Notes under the pieces: model-generated
Database searches by the model: none
Told to the model about the DNA's origin: nothing
The model's input: only the letters and a program-made list of their open reading frames with translations
Made by a program: the position numbers and the translations under genes
Part shown: positions 36,181 through 47,602 of the stretch, piece after piece
Layout of the letters: every line of letters starts with the position of its first letter
How positions within the stretch are numbered: the first letter of the stretch is position 1
NCBI GenBank assembly: GCA_024449915.1
Contig: JAMZAV010000297.1
Location: 1,364,001 to 1,428,000 of the forward strand
Origin: Sweltsa coloradensis
Lineage: Eukaryota; Arthropoda; Insecta; Plecoptera; Chloroperlidae
Direction of reading: 5' to 3'
Length of the DNA: 64,000 nt

Positions 36181-36865
36181 TTGAGCGAGCGTCTCCACTT
36201 GACTCTTATGGCTCGAATGTCTGTTTTTTCTTTTTTTTCTGTTACTGCTTCGGTACAGGTCGCACCGTTTCTCTGATCGACCTGAAATTTTGCACACATG
36301 TACATACCACGTATATGAGGGTTGCTGTATAGTTTTTGAACAAAATCCGATCGTTGGTTATAAAAAATAAAAAATAAAGTAAAAAAATAAAAAAAATAAA
36401 AATGTTCCGATCATTATGAAATTTTGCAGGGTCAATAAGTACACCATTCTCTCCTATTTTACAAATTTTCAGCTAAATCGGTCAAGACCTTAAGTAGTGT
36501 ATTTTTTATATTTATAGAAATTAGGCTACATTTTAACAAAAGTAACGTTACCATGACAACGAAAAGTCGCACGAGAATTCTGGTCACTATGCACTGCCAC
36601 CTAGAAGTAATCAAAATACTATCGAGGAAGCAGTGATTTATTTGTTATCAAAGAGTTAAAAAAAAATCCCAAAGTTATGATGTCAAGGTCCTCTAGATGG
36701 CGGTGGATTTTATCCATTCTCTCTTTTTTTTTACAAATTTTCAGCTAAATCGGTCAAGACCTTAAAGACTTATTGGTATGTAACATTATGGGAATGTCGT
36801 ACTCGGGTCGTGTTGCACGTACCGGTGCTCGCTCAACAACGCGACGGGACTTTAGCGTTTTCCTA
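36181..36865 (+). mobile_element. Helitron-like non-autonomous element, type III
   Basis: TTGAGCGAGC (36181-36190) is the exact reverse complement of GCTCGCTCAA (36827-36836). The latter is followed by the hairpin AACGC...GCGTT and the terminus TTCCTAG, then T. The interior differs from types I and II, but the layout is the same: a T-rich stretch near the 5' side and an internal direct repeat. ACAAATTTTCAGCTAAATCG and its continuation occur at 36461-36493 and 36733-36765, period 272 bp. No coding capacity is present. Confidence 0.7.
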
Positions 36866-36949
36866 GTAGTAAAAAATCCAGGTTCGCACAACCCTTGCAT
36901 TATGTGCTTCGTTGCTAGGAAAAAGTCACAAACACTACCCAGCCCAAGT

Positions 36950-37065
36950 ATAGATGGGTTTAGGTTTTTGGTTGGTATTAAACGATGAACATCTTAAGCA
37001 TGAAGTGGAATTCGAACCCGGGACCTTTTGCATTGGAACCAGACTCTAAGCCTCCATCAATTTTG
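36950..37065 (-). repeat. tRNA-like SINE head or tRNA pseudogene
   Basis: On the minus strand GGCTTAGAGTCTGG (A-box-like) is followed about 30 nt later by GGTTCGAATTCC, a B-box match. The acceptor arms do not pair, so it is not a functional tRNA. It resembles neither the D nor the E head closely. Confidence 0.5.
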
Positions 37066-37069
37066 AGCT

Positions 37070-37848
37070 AGAATCACTATCTTAGTTACCGCCTTGTGTG
37101 CTGTGTATCTCAGTTGTATACTAGCTCCGACGAAAGAATGCTTTGAAGGGGCGGGGGTAGTATGAATGCGTGATAAAGGAATGTCGCCTTTGTGGAGATA
37201 TAAAAGAGAAATATCTTTTACCCACACAAGCAAAAATTATCTGTGCTATCACAGAGTTCCTCCGTGTGCTAGCGTGAATAGAGTTGACAAAGTTGTTATG
37301 TTAGGAAAACAAATTCAAGCTATCTGCATTCTTTCGTTGGGACCACTATACCCGTATGGACCAATACTGCTCAAATAAGATACCTTTTATCTTTGATTCC
37401 TGTTCTAAGCTGAAACTAGTACAGGCGACGACTGCTATGAACGACAGATAGAAAGACAGCCAGAGCGTCGTTATTCCTAGCTGCCGTCAGCAGTGCGTTC
37501 ACCTGAGATGCTACCGGGCCACTTCGAGCCCTTCTGAGGGTTTGTTTTAACCTCTAATCGGATTAGAAGAGTGCGCGTAAGCCAGTCGAAGCTCTTATAA
37601 TGTCTTCGCTTCATCTCTGTGCTGTATCTTACGAGGCGGCTACGCGGGGCAGAAAATACATTTCAGACGTGACTTCCAAGCTCAGTCAGTTCAAAGGTGC
37701 TATACTGCTCTCAGGGTAAGACACGAGGAGAGATTTATTTTCCGGTTTGGTATGACCCTCCTCCAATCTTACAAATGCTCAGACAGTTAGTTGAAGGTGA
37801 CTCACAAACTCGTGATTTTAATATGATGTCCGCTGCAGCGTAATCATG
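37070..37848 (+). other. GC-richer segment with promoter-like TATA motif, unassigned
   Basis: GGGGCGGGGGT at about 37148-37158 is followed by TATAAAAG at 37199-37206, a spacing compatible with a pol II promoter or the U3 part of an LTR. The downstream sequence is GC-richer than its neighbours and includes short frames (70 codons at 37166-37378) without recognisable domains. It could be a solo LTR, an alternative first exon or a chance combination. I could not find paired TG...CA termini. Confidence 0.3.
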
Positions 37849-38635
37849 GGATGAGCGTAGCGAGCGTAGCGAGCGAAGCGAAGATTCCATTTCACTACAC
37901 TGGAGAAAAAAATCCGGAATGTTTTTTTTTTTTTTTTTTTTTCTTTTTTTCTTTTTGTATTTTTGTCTGTTTGTCCACACGATTCCGGCTAAACCGATAA
38001 TCCGATTGCGATGAAATTTTATGGAGGCCTTCGAAATCTCTGAACTTAGAACTGCCACGTTTTTGAGCGCAATCGGAAAATTTTTTCTCATGAAAATCGC
38101 AATTTTACGATTTTTTTCAATTTTTAAAAAATTTCTTCGACTTATAACACCTACATGCTTTATCCGATCGTAATCATTTTTTCGCAGAACCTTTATTTTA
38201 TGAATTTAGATATTTTTGTGAAATTTGAGCGCAATTGAAAAAATATTTATCATAAAAATCGAAATTTTACAGGTTTTTTCTTTTTTTTAAACAACTCTTT
38301 GACTTATAACACCTACATGCTTTATCCGATCGTAATCATTTTTTCGCAGAACCTTTATTTTATGAATTAATATATTAGTGTAAAATTTGAGCGCAATCGA
38401 GAAATTATTTCTTATGAAAATCGCAATTTTACGATTTTTTTTAACAATTACGATTAATAAAAAATAAAAAAAAAAAGTTTATTTTTAATTTAATTTAATT
38501 TAATTTAATTTAAAAAAAATTTCAACTAAGTAATGATTTTGCCACAGAACAACAGAAAATTCGCATAACACATGGCAGCTCAATGCACCAATTACGCTCA
38601 TCCAACAACGCGGCGGGACTTAAGCGTTTTCCTAG
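37849..38635 (+). mobile_element. Helitron-like non-autonomous element, type II
   Basis: GGATGAGCGT (37849-37858) is the exact reverse complement of ACGCTCATCC (38594-38603). After it come the hairpin AACGC (38607-38611)/GCGTT (38624-38628) and TTCCTAG, then T. The 5' part has a T-run and 'GATTCCGGCTAAACCG'. Three internal units start with GAGCGC at 38065, 38227 and 38389, an exact 162-bp period. It carries no transposase or helicase. Related minus-strand copies are at 50383-51224 and 52507-53238. Confidence 0.8.
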
Positions 38636-38919
38636 TGTAGATAAGTGTATAGTTCTCAGGGTATTTGAATCAGGATAACTGTAGAAAATGTCAAATACAA
38701 TACATTAAAGCTCAATTTCCATTGCACAATTTGACATAATACAGTCTTATAGGCCTCGATACATAATTATAAAACAATAAATTTTGCCTCCACACTTGTG
38801 ATACGTCAATTAAAAATGTACACAATATATTATTACACAAAACAGAATACCTAGCTAATATAAATAATATATTAAAAAATACCATTATTATAATATGCAA
38901 AATCATTAACAAAAAAAAC
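38636..38919. other. Short gene-free stretch
   Basis: AT-rich sequence with no recognisable element between the Helitron-like element and the SINE. Confidence 0.4.
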
Positions 38920-39154
38920 GAGTGTTGGCTAGCGCGACTCTAAATCGGGAGGTTCTGGGTTCTATCTCGTTGAGACCAGCAATCCTGATTGAAGTTTTTT
39001 CCGAGGTTTTCATCAGTCGTTCATGCGAGTGCAAAGGATTAAAGGTCCTCTTAAACAGACCTAAGACATCTCTTCACAATTGCCCTAATTCAAATATACC
39101 TATAGTTAGATACCTGAAGAGTGGCATTCATAGCACCCTAACAAGTTTTCCACA
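38920..39154 (+). repeat. SINE family D, plus strand
   Basis: GAGTGTTGGCTAGCGCGACT carries the A-box-like TGGCTAGCG, and GGTTCTGGGTTCTATCTCG holds a degenerate B box. 'GAGACCAGCAATCCTGA' and a 3' part with 'CTGAAGAGTGGC' match, in reverse complement, the copies at 42490 and 48450. It is diverged by several point changes. ATTAACAA occurs on both flanks but too far from the ends to be called a target duplication. Confidence 0.65.
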
Positions 39155-39910
39155 AAAAATATTACGTTATTATTAACAATAAAATAAAAATAAACTCGTC
39201 ACTGTGGTCAAACATAGATTTCTTTGTATTGCACGCAGCCGATAATGTTTTTTCTAAGAACATTTGCTGGACTCAATCTCAGCATTTGAATGTCCCAGAG
39301 GGAAATCTGTCTGAAACGGCCAGGATTGCTGATGGCATGGTCTAAGATTGTTACAAGCGTCTGAGAGTGACCGCTGAGTCACCTCAATCGAGAACTGTGG
39401 CTTGATTCTGCTGAACTTGTCGTAATGTAGATTCTAGATTGAAGCTTGTGAATTGTTGGTTAGTATCATGAATTGAGACAAAATGGGGAATAGAGACTTT
39501 CGGTTGACGTAATATGAGGCGAGTTCGACAATCTTACTATCGTCAGGCACTGTTATAATTCAACACTCACAGAAATACATACTATACATCCACCACTGAC
39601 GAGGTAGTTACTGTATGTCTCTTTGTATTGATATTTAACTGGAGAATGTTTTAACAAAATATGCTGACGGAACCTTAATTTTGTATTGAACGAATTTAAA
39701 TTTTTGTATTGTTATGCGACATTATTAAGCGAAAAATTTCCATGGTAATTTTATTCATAAGTAAAGTGAAACTATAGAACAGGAAATATATTAGCAAATA
39801 CAAATAATTGGACATCTTAAACTGTTATATAATATTTATTGAAAATGTAGTGAACTACTTTAAAAACTATCCCTCAAACAATGACATTACAAAACACAAT
39901 AAGCAAAACA
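39155..39910. other. Gene-free DNA
   Basis: No frame of note and no repeat was recognised. Confidence 0.5.
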
Positions 39911-39985
39911 TTTATTTATAATTCAACTTTATCTTGTTCAGCTGTTTTAAGAACTGATTTACGAAGGAGGAAATGACGGAATAAA
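39911..39985 (-). repeat. SINE E tail fragment
   Basis: TTTATTTATAATTCAAC, CAGCTGTTTTAAGAACTG and ATTTACGAAGGAGG keep the E-tail order. The hairpin arms are partly preserved. Confidence 0.55.
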
Positions 39986-42489
39986 AATACACACAACATG
40001 ATGGAAGTACAAAAGCAAAGTTTGAAACAATAATATTGGGACAATAATGTATAATAGGACACGAATAGTGTATAACATGTTCAAATTGTTGATTACAAAT
40101 AAAATAAATTAAAATAAATGAAATAGAAATATAAAAAAATAAACGATATAAATTGCATTTATGTCCGTCCATTTGTGAGAGTATTACGTCTTACTTAAAA
40201 ACCGAACATGACGTCCGATTACCAAGCGTTTTTTTGTTGACATTGACCTTCAACAAGAATAATACAGAATATTTTAAATCCAATGTGACCCAACTGTTAG
40301 GGGTGCGGGACTAGGCTATTACTCATAATAAAAGTGTAAACATGCGTGAGGGCTAGAAGGGGAAGGGAAGACTAGAATAAGCGAAGAATCACAGAAAGTC
40401 TCAATATATATTTGTTCGGCACCCCCACTATTAATGGAGGCAAGAACAAGCGAGGATCTATAATGGTTAGCTTTGGTCCCTATTTTTAGTACTCCAAACC
40501 AATGCTTGTTTGAATTTTATGCTACGAAACACTTTTTTTTAGTTAACACTGTTATTCATCAAATATGACCACAACAATATGAAAAACACTGATATCGTTA
40601 AGACCTTCTTGTGTAGTAGAGCAGTATGGTCCCAAGTGTCTTTCCATGGTTAAAAGTTTACACAATTTATACTTTGCTATATTTTATATCATAATTAATT
40701 ATTTATTTTATTAATAAAACCGTTGTTATAGTGTTAGATGTTTTTCGTTCATTATGAGTTGATTTCAGAGCTATTATTTATCTTTATAAGTGGCTAAATC
40801 ATATTAAATCACATCAACTTGAAATGTGCACGCGTATGAATGAAACGGCAATAAAACTAACCCGACAGTGCAGACCGTCATGGGATTACAGTGGCTGTCA
40901 GGACCACTTTATGGCTTGACAACGTAATGCGGCTTGCAATATATTGCTAAGAGATGGCCTGTCCGCAGCAAGGGACCTCCCTTTAGACACCTGTCAACGG
41001 GAATGTACCTTGATATCAAGGACCTTACCACCAGGAGTCAACGCTTACCTGACCTGAATACATCCAGTGAACAACACTCGAATATCACACTTGTAAAATA
41101 TTATTATCGCCGTCTTCGTTGGAACATACGCTTGGGGACATGTCTGAAGAATGTAGGACGAAAGGCAATGGGTTTTAATACCGTTTTGGCCTTAATAAAA
41201 TTTCTGTGTATGTGAATCCTTCAATACCTTTACTCATCGAATATCGATCAAAATTAAAATAAATGGTTTCAACAAATTTTAAATTATCTCATTTTTTCTA
41301 AAGCAAGTTTAGTTAAGAGGAAGTAAGGAAGAAAACAGTTAAAATAGGAAAGATTAAGACTACATGGCGAGAGATCGCAGCAGTGTCGACACGCACTCGT
41401 AGCTACCTGTAGGAGAAATCAAAAGGCAGCTCGCTTAATCTCATCACACTGCTTCATAAATAAACAGACTTATTAAAGAAATATTTCACGAGTCGTGATA
41501 AGTCTATACTCATTGTGTAAAGCATGATCACCCAAACACTGATTGAGAAGGGTAGCAGAAGTGGTGAATTTAAAGTAACAATACCAACAATAGAACGAAG
41601 ATAACCTTTGAACTATGTACTACACTCTCTTTCAAGACAGTATAATAAGTTACCAAGACTTTGAAGAGATCAAGTGTTGGAATGTTAAAAGTAATGCGTG
41701 AGTGGAATTATAAAGAGAAAATAAATGTAAGTAGATGTAAAATAGCTTCAAGCTAAAATAAATCATACTAGCCTACTTCAATACAATTTCACTCTGAGTA
41801 AAAACTTTTTTTGTGGCTTTAGTATAGTAGAAGATTTTAATCATGATAATATATTAACAAACTTACAAAATTTTTGTATGCATACTCTAAGTAACGTAAA
41901 CCTACACACAACGTCTGTGTGTTAGATAATGGCGTCATCAAGGTTCCAAACGATGTAATGTCAAAATATCATTCATTCCCTTTATAATCTAGTTTGACGA
42001 ATATGTGAACACGTCGCTGGCTCACGAGTCAATCTGTGTTTGTGTCGAGCGAGTGTGGGCCTACAAAGCAGGGGAGGGGGGGTCATAATCAACTATCGAA
42101 TTATCATATATGTGGGGGTGTATTAGGAATTGTAATTGGTTCTTAAGTATATGCAACGCATTCTGCATGAAATCAACGGGGAGCCCTGATTGATGCAAAT
42201 CAAGTCGTGGACCGGAGGGTATAAACCTCATTGCGTAGGAAACCTGCCCAGGGGCAAATAGTGTAAGTTCATCAGACAAAATTATTCTTCTCGTCCTGAC
42301 TGTAAGATACTCAATGCACACATCCAGATTACTTATAGTTAGTATGGCATTCACGATCTACTGAAATTTGTAAATACAATAATCTCGTATGTTAGTGCTG
42401 AAGCCATCACCAAATATTCACCTTCATCAGTGATTCTATCAGTCGATTCCTATATTGGATATATTTAAATTTAAATTTTTACCAAAGAA
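39986..42489. other. Gene-free DNA
   Basis: A GC-richer patch at about 40850-41170 includes a 93-codon plus-strand frame (40934-41215) whose product I do not recognise. It has no splice-site support and no homologous copy in the window. The remainder is AT-rich and empty. Confidence 0.4.
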
Positions 42490-42728
42490 ATTAAACCTGT
42501 TATAGGGTGCAATATGCCACTCTTCAGATAAACTAGGTAAGTTACTGAAGGACATTGTGAAGGGATGCGCGAGGGCTGTTTAAGAGAACTCAATCCCTTG
42601 AATTTAACGACCGAGGAAAATCTCGAAAAAAATCCATCAGACAGGATTGCCGGTCTCGACGGGATTCGAACCTGGGACCTCCCGAATCAGAGTCAACAGC
42701 ATAGCGCTCTATAGTCAATACTAGTGGT
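42490..42728 (-). repeat. SINE family D, minus strand
   Basis: Read in reverse, the B box GGTTCGAATCC is perfect and sits in GGGAGGTCCCAGG context, followed by 'CCGTCGAGACCGGCAATCCTG'-type sequence split over the copy. The 3' end has the shared CCTATAACAGGTTT. The A-box side has diverged. It overlaps an open frame at 42590-42835 that has no independent support. Confidence 0.7.
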
Positions 42729-42852
42729 ATTGGGTATATTGTACCCAATGTTGTGAATATTTTACTAACATTGAAAATCATTTGAATAACCGATAGCCTA
42801 GGTCTATAAACTGACAACAAGTTGGTTTTGTACAAGAGAATTGCCTTGTTAA

Positions 42853-43345
42853 TTTGCGATAATTCGTTTTTGGGGAATTTCTTAAATCTGTTTTAACCTG
42901 CTTCTTTTTTTTCCACATAGATACTAGAGCACTGTACCAATCTAAAATGGCCCTTTATAACATCGCGTCTTGAAACTGTGCACACATATACACTCAAACA
43001 CGCAAAAATATGCATTCCGAAATCACACCCGTTCTTGGTAACCAGCATATTTTGACTGAACCACTTGCCCAAATTAAAAATAAAAATATAGCAGATTTAC
43101 AGAAAAGGCTGACGAGTGCGCCAATAACAGCCAATATTTTTTGGAACGAAAATCCTAGCCATAAAGATCGTCCCCATGTTATTTCTTACGGGAGAATTTT
43201 GCCGATGGGACCTAGCTCGAAAAGTACTAAGTTTGTAAATGTTTGTACGTTTTTCGTATTAACATTTGAATTCATAACTAGTTAGGTAGTATGAATGATT
43301 TGTTTTTTGTTTAGCGAGTGAATACCCCTTTAAGGGCACCTGTTG
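42853..43345 (+). repeat. Repeat G, copy 1, with conserved short frame
   Basis: About 490 bp is repeated in the same orientation at 44661-45199. Shared blocks include TTTTGGGGAATTTCTT, CGTGTCTTGAAACTGTGCAC-like, ACCACTTGCCCAAAT and GTGAATACCCCT. Within it a frame (43010-43285) shares ITPxLGN, TEPLAQI, QKRL and PHxISYxRIL with copy 2. I do not recognise the peptide or the repeat. It could be a transposon ORF remnant or a duplicated exon-bearing segment. Confidence 0.6.
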
Positions 43346-44660
43346 CAACACAATGCCTTGTATTTATGCAGCGAGCGTCATACGACGGACGATGGCTACA
43401 TAATGGCATTGATAGATTGATGGCGAATAAGTACTTTTCTGCGTTCTGCGCATACACCAACAAAACTGTAACTCAATTAGTTTATCGTTAATTAGCCTCG
43501 CAATTATAAATAAATGTTTTATCACATGCAATGTAAAATACCGAATAGAAAACCATTTAATATGTAAACTGTTTTAATATATAACGATGTGCAACGACTA
43601 ATTCATGTAAATAACACTTATAATAACACTAATTATTTACTACATTATAATAATACGTAAATACTTGTTATTCAGAGTGAATTTCAATTTCATAGTTAAT
43701 AATGTTGCATTGCAGTTCTGTCCAATTGGAAAAGTAATAAGGCTTACTAACTTATACAATTACACATTATAAGTAATTGATCAATCCGATATTGTAAACA
43801 TAATCATATAATCTGCGAATAATAACATAAACAATCTCTTTTATAAAAAGAGTGTTAATTTTGTCCCACGAATGTGAAACGAATAGAAAAAAATACATTG
43901 GTAGTGTCGCACCCTAACAACTGCAGTCTGTTACGTCCAAGCTATATCGCAAAAAACCCTGACAAAATCGAATATGCTGTTAAAGCCTAAAAATTGGATT
44001 CCGCTACAACGACTAGAACCTAACACCAGCTCTCAATTGACAAGAGTAGCATATTACAACAGTTGGGTAACTACTTGAAAATACGTCCCCTAAGTACTGC
44101 TGTTCGCTTCCCCACTATGGAGTGAGTGAGAATACGCGTCCACAGTCTGAACTGGGAGTCAAGTTTTCAGTTTTAATTGGCAATTCAACTCGCGAGGTCA
44201 ATGGAAACGTGTCTAATATGCGTGAATGTTTAATTTAAGCGTAGGTTGTTTAGTATTGTGGACCACATGAAGCCTGAAGCGCTTCAACAAAATATACTCG
44301 GAATGTTATAGAAGAATTAATTCACCCAGATTCAAGTGCAGAGACACTAATTACGTAAGCAAATCATTTCTGGTTATGAAAAGCTTTTCTATCTTCAATA
44401 GATAAAATATGACGTGCAAAAGTTTTAGCTAAAAGTTAATTAGTGCCTCATCAAAAACACTTCTGGAGTATACAACCCTACATTGCAGGCCTCGCAGGCT
44501 TGATCGTTACCATCAAGGGGAATATATTTTAAAGGGGCTAACACCCTAAAAAACGCTTTTGCCACATAATCTATAGCGTAAAACTACTCTTAACAGACAG
44601 TTTAAAAATATATCTTGTATCAGTGGTACTGCACGTATAAAAAACAAAATTTATCCTTAA
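43346..44660. other. Gene-free DNA between two G repeats
   Basis: AT-rich sequence with no recognised frame or structure. Confidence 0.5.
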
Positions 44661-45199
44661 ATTTGCGAAAGTTGGCGTTTTGGGGAATTTCTTTAATCGG
44701 CTTTAACCTGCTAATTTTTTACTATTTTTTAATTTTTTAAAACTATAAAGATAAAAATGAAGAATGTTCCTTGATAACCTCGTGTCTTGAAACTGTGCAC
44801 AAATATACACTAGAACACGCAAATATATATATATTACAAAATCACACCCCGTCTTGGTAACAGTATTTTTACCGAACCACTTGCCCAAATAACAAAATAA
44901 AATGTAATGGATGAACAGAAAAGACTGTCGAATACGCGTCTACAATGGCAATTATATTTTTTTGGACCAAAACCCTTCAAGGTTACTGGGTATGAAGATC
45001 ATCCCCATATTATTTCTTATTGGAGGATATTGTCGATGGCTGAGCTCGAAAAATTACCAAGTTTGACATTTTTTACGGTTCAAAGTAGACCCAATAATTT
45101 TTCTGTTACTTTCTAAATTCATAACTATTAACTGTCAGTCTGAATGATTTTTTTTTATATTTTAGCGGGTGAATACCCCTCCCTGTAGGAGTTGAAACA
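44661..45199 (+). repeat. Repeat G, copy 2, frame broken by one stop
   Basis: It aligns with copy 1 along its whole length. The shared peptide frame reads TEPLAQI, meets a TAA, then continues through the 44907-45116 frame with QKRL and PHIISYWRIL. Divergence from copy 1 is substantial, yet the frame is kept for most of its length. Its function is unknown. Confidence 0.6.
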
Positions 45200-46239
45200 T
45201 TTCGTATCATCACCTTATATGTCTCATCACAGTTGACAACTAAGTTTTTTTGACGTTTTTGGCTTAATATCTCTGTCTGTGTCTTTGTCATAATCAATTT
45301 TATTTCTGTAAACGTGTTAAATATTTTAGCATAATGAAACGTGCAATTTAATTAAGGATTGTTTATAATTTAATAATTTTGAATAAAAACTATACATGTT
45401 TCAAATGGCGTAATTTTTACTCATCTCCGAAAACATTGTTTTCCGATTTATGTACATATTTTAGTTCTACTGCTACTACTACTACTTGTTGTGTTGTGTG
45501 TTGTTGTCTACTATTTGTTCATTTATAAGCAGCAATATAAGGAATACATTTTTGATGAATATTTCTGTCACCAAAAACCGAAATTATGAATGCAAAACAT
45601 GTAAACAAATAATTTAATTAAAATAACATAGAATGATATTTACTTATAGCTAAACTCAAAATTACACAATTGTAAAATATAAATGTGCAAACAGAAACAA
45701 TTACATTACTTACAATTTTAATTTATATTCAAAACAAATATATTCGTCATTCTCGCAGTATATTATTGTTTTCGTGCCCTGTCACGTCGGCATCCGAGCG
45801 AATAGTCCTGTTGTCTTCGTGCCGTCTAGGTCTGCTGCAGGTATCCTCTGGACCTCTGGTGTACCTCCTCTCCAGTTTACGGTCATGCGCAGTGTAGTGT
45901 ATTCGGCCAGAGTGGTTGAGGAGTAGACAGTGAACATGAACCAAATATACACGTTATGAAATAATTTCCTACATATGGGACATTTAAGTCATTAACAAAT
46001 TTTCTCGTTGAACTCTGTGCATTACATCTATTCAATCTGTACCAATACATATAGCTATTTTGATTGCAATGAAGATAATTTGTTAAAGTTAAGTTGGATG
46101 ATGACAAATTTGCCAAAAATACATTTAATAAAAATCTTAACGTCTATACAACAAAAGGTCCAATCGATAAATGGTGCACATTCCAGAGTGTCCAGCACTT
46201 TCCATTAAGTCCAATAAATAATTTTTAATTTTTTTTTAG
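45200..46239. other. Gene-free DNA
   Basis: A GC-richer patch at 45775-45905 has frames on both strands (65-70 codons), none recognisable. I considered a Tc1-like helix-turn-helix reading on the minus strand but could not support it. Confidence 0.4.
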
Positions 46240-46379
46240 AAGCGCGTCAACCGTTAGGTCATAATAAGCCACTCTCATGTCAGAACCTGACACTTGTAGG
46301 TGAAGAAAGGGGGCATTCTCACGTCGCGGTCGTCATCGTCTTTGCCATCGTTCACTTGGCCTGGTAGTTGTCACGGGTC

Positions 46380-46418
<39 letters not shown>

Positions 46419-46424
46419 TCTCTC

Positions 46425-46470
<46 letters not shown>

Positions 46471-46480
46471 GTTTCTCGTC
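46240..46480 (-). repeat. SINE family A with expanded internal microsatellites
   Basis: The tail side (GCGCGTCAACCGTTAGGTCA) and the block TTCTCACGTCGCGGTCG match the A consensus. The normal GTC/ATC block is replaced by a (TCTTCTG)n array at 46381-46427 and a (TCG)n array at 46428-46470. The head side is missing. Serine-, arginine- and threonine-run open frames on both strands here come from the microsatellite and are not genes. Confidence 0.7.
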
Positions 46481-46699
46481 TCGTGTCTCCTGTCTTTGCT
46501 TGTCGTTTGTTGTTTGTTTGTCTTCATTTACGTTTTACCATACCCGTTGCCCTTGCTTCAGGCTTCATCATCGCATTAATTGTATGAAATACGTGGGTTG
46601 GCGGTTAACACTACAAACTATGTGTAATACCCCCATTAAAAATTAGTTATTGCAACTTGTGTTGGTAGAAAATATGATGAATGAAGTTGAATGAATTGA
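46481..46699. other. Spacer between SINE A and the RTE fragment
   Basis: It contains a possible F-like scrap near 46633-46672 (reverse complement AATAACTAATTTTTAATGGG), too diverged to call. Confidence 0.3.
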
Positions 46700-47602
46700 A
46701 TGAAAATAATGTTATTTGCAGACGATCTTATGGAGTGGGGAGAGGATGAAGAGGAGGTGCAATCTCAAGTTGATGTGTGGAATGTGGTGGCTGGAGAATA
46801 TGGACTGTTGTTTGGAAGTGGCAAGAGTGAAACAATGCTGATGACACGAGATAAAGCGAAGAATGTCAGGATTCTACTAGAACAGATCTTAAAGCAAGTG
46901 GAGAATTTTAAGTACGTGGGGAATATAGTAACATGCGATGGAAGAATTCGACCAGAGATAGGAAGAAGGACGCAGCAAGTTCTTGGGTTATTCCAATCTA
47001 TCCGAGATCTCATATGGACCAGAGAAGTACTAAAGAAGTGCAAGGTTACCATTTACCAGGCCTACTTTGTTCCAATACTGACATATGCAGCAGAGACTTG
47101 GAATATGACAACAGTGGATGAGAGCCTCGTGCAGTCTAGGCTGTATATAGATATGAAGTTTTTGAGAAGCATTCTAGGTAAGACTAGATGGGACCGAATA
47201 CGGAATGAAGATATCCGAGATCAAGTAGGCGTGAGGAATTTAATGGAGCAAATTGGAGAGAGAAGATTAAAATGGTTCGGACATGTCAAAAGGATGGAAA
47301 AAGCGAGATCACCGAGAAGGATGATGGAATCGGAAATACCAGGTAGGAGACCAAGGGGCAGACCACGACAACAATGGCAGAATAGTGTGAGAAAAGATGT
47401 AGAACAGCGGGGAGGAGAGTGGAATGTGGTGGAAGAAGAGGAGTGGTGGCAGGACAGAAGACGATGGAGAGGCCTGTCTTCAATCCCGACCCAAGCAGAG
47501 CTGGACGTGGCAACAGATAACGACGATGAAATTTATAATGCATGCATTGTTATTTATTTTAAAAGATATTTAATTCCAAAAGTATTAAATATCAGTGAAT
47601 AA
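46700..47602 (+). pseudogene. RTE-like LINE reverse transcriptase, 5'-truncated
   Basis: The 300-codon frame begins almost at RT motif C, FADDL at residues 6-10, so the catalytic palm is only partly present. It continues through the thumb segment (YQAYFVPILTYAAETW) and the RTE-type C-terminus with RRLKWFGHVKRM, GRRPRGRPRQQW and WWQDRRRWRGL. Family members encode an N-terminal AP endonuclease and a full RT, which are absent here. The last 20 or so codons after DNDDE are probably read-through into flanking DNA. The long unbroken frame suggests a recent insertion. It cannot function alone. Confidence 0.88.

Noticed and set aside
38065..38430. CRISPR-like spaced repeats
   Set aside because: The period is long, the units are whole-length similar with no unique spacers, and the host is eukaryotic.
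40934..41215. 93-codon hypothetical protein
   Set aside because: No domain, no paralogue in the window, no splice support; kept only as a note on a GC-richer patch.
42640..42728. tRNA gene on the minus strand
   Set aside because: The B box is good, but the sequence belongs to the D SINE also present at 48450-48671 with target duplications.
45747..45944. Tc1/mariner transposase fragment on the minus strand
   Set aside because: A weak helix-turn-helix-like reading was considered, but no conserved family residues could be matched.
46300..46646. Ser/Arg/Thr-rich frames on both strands
   Set aside because: They are translations of (TCTTCTG)n and (TCG)n microsatellites inside SINE A.
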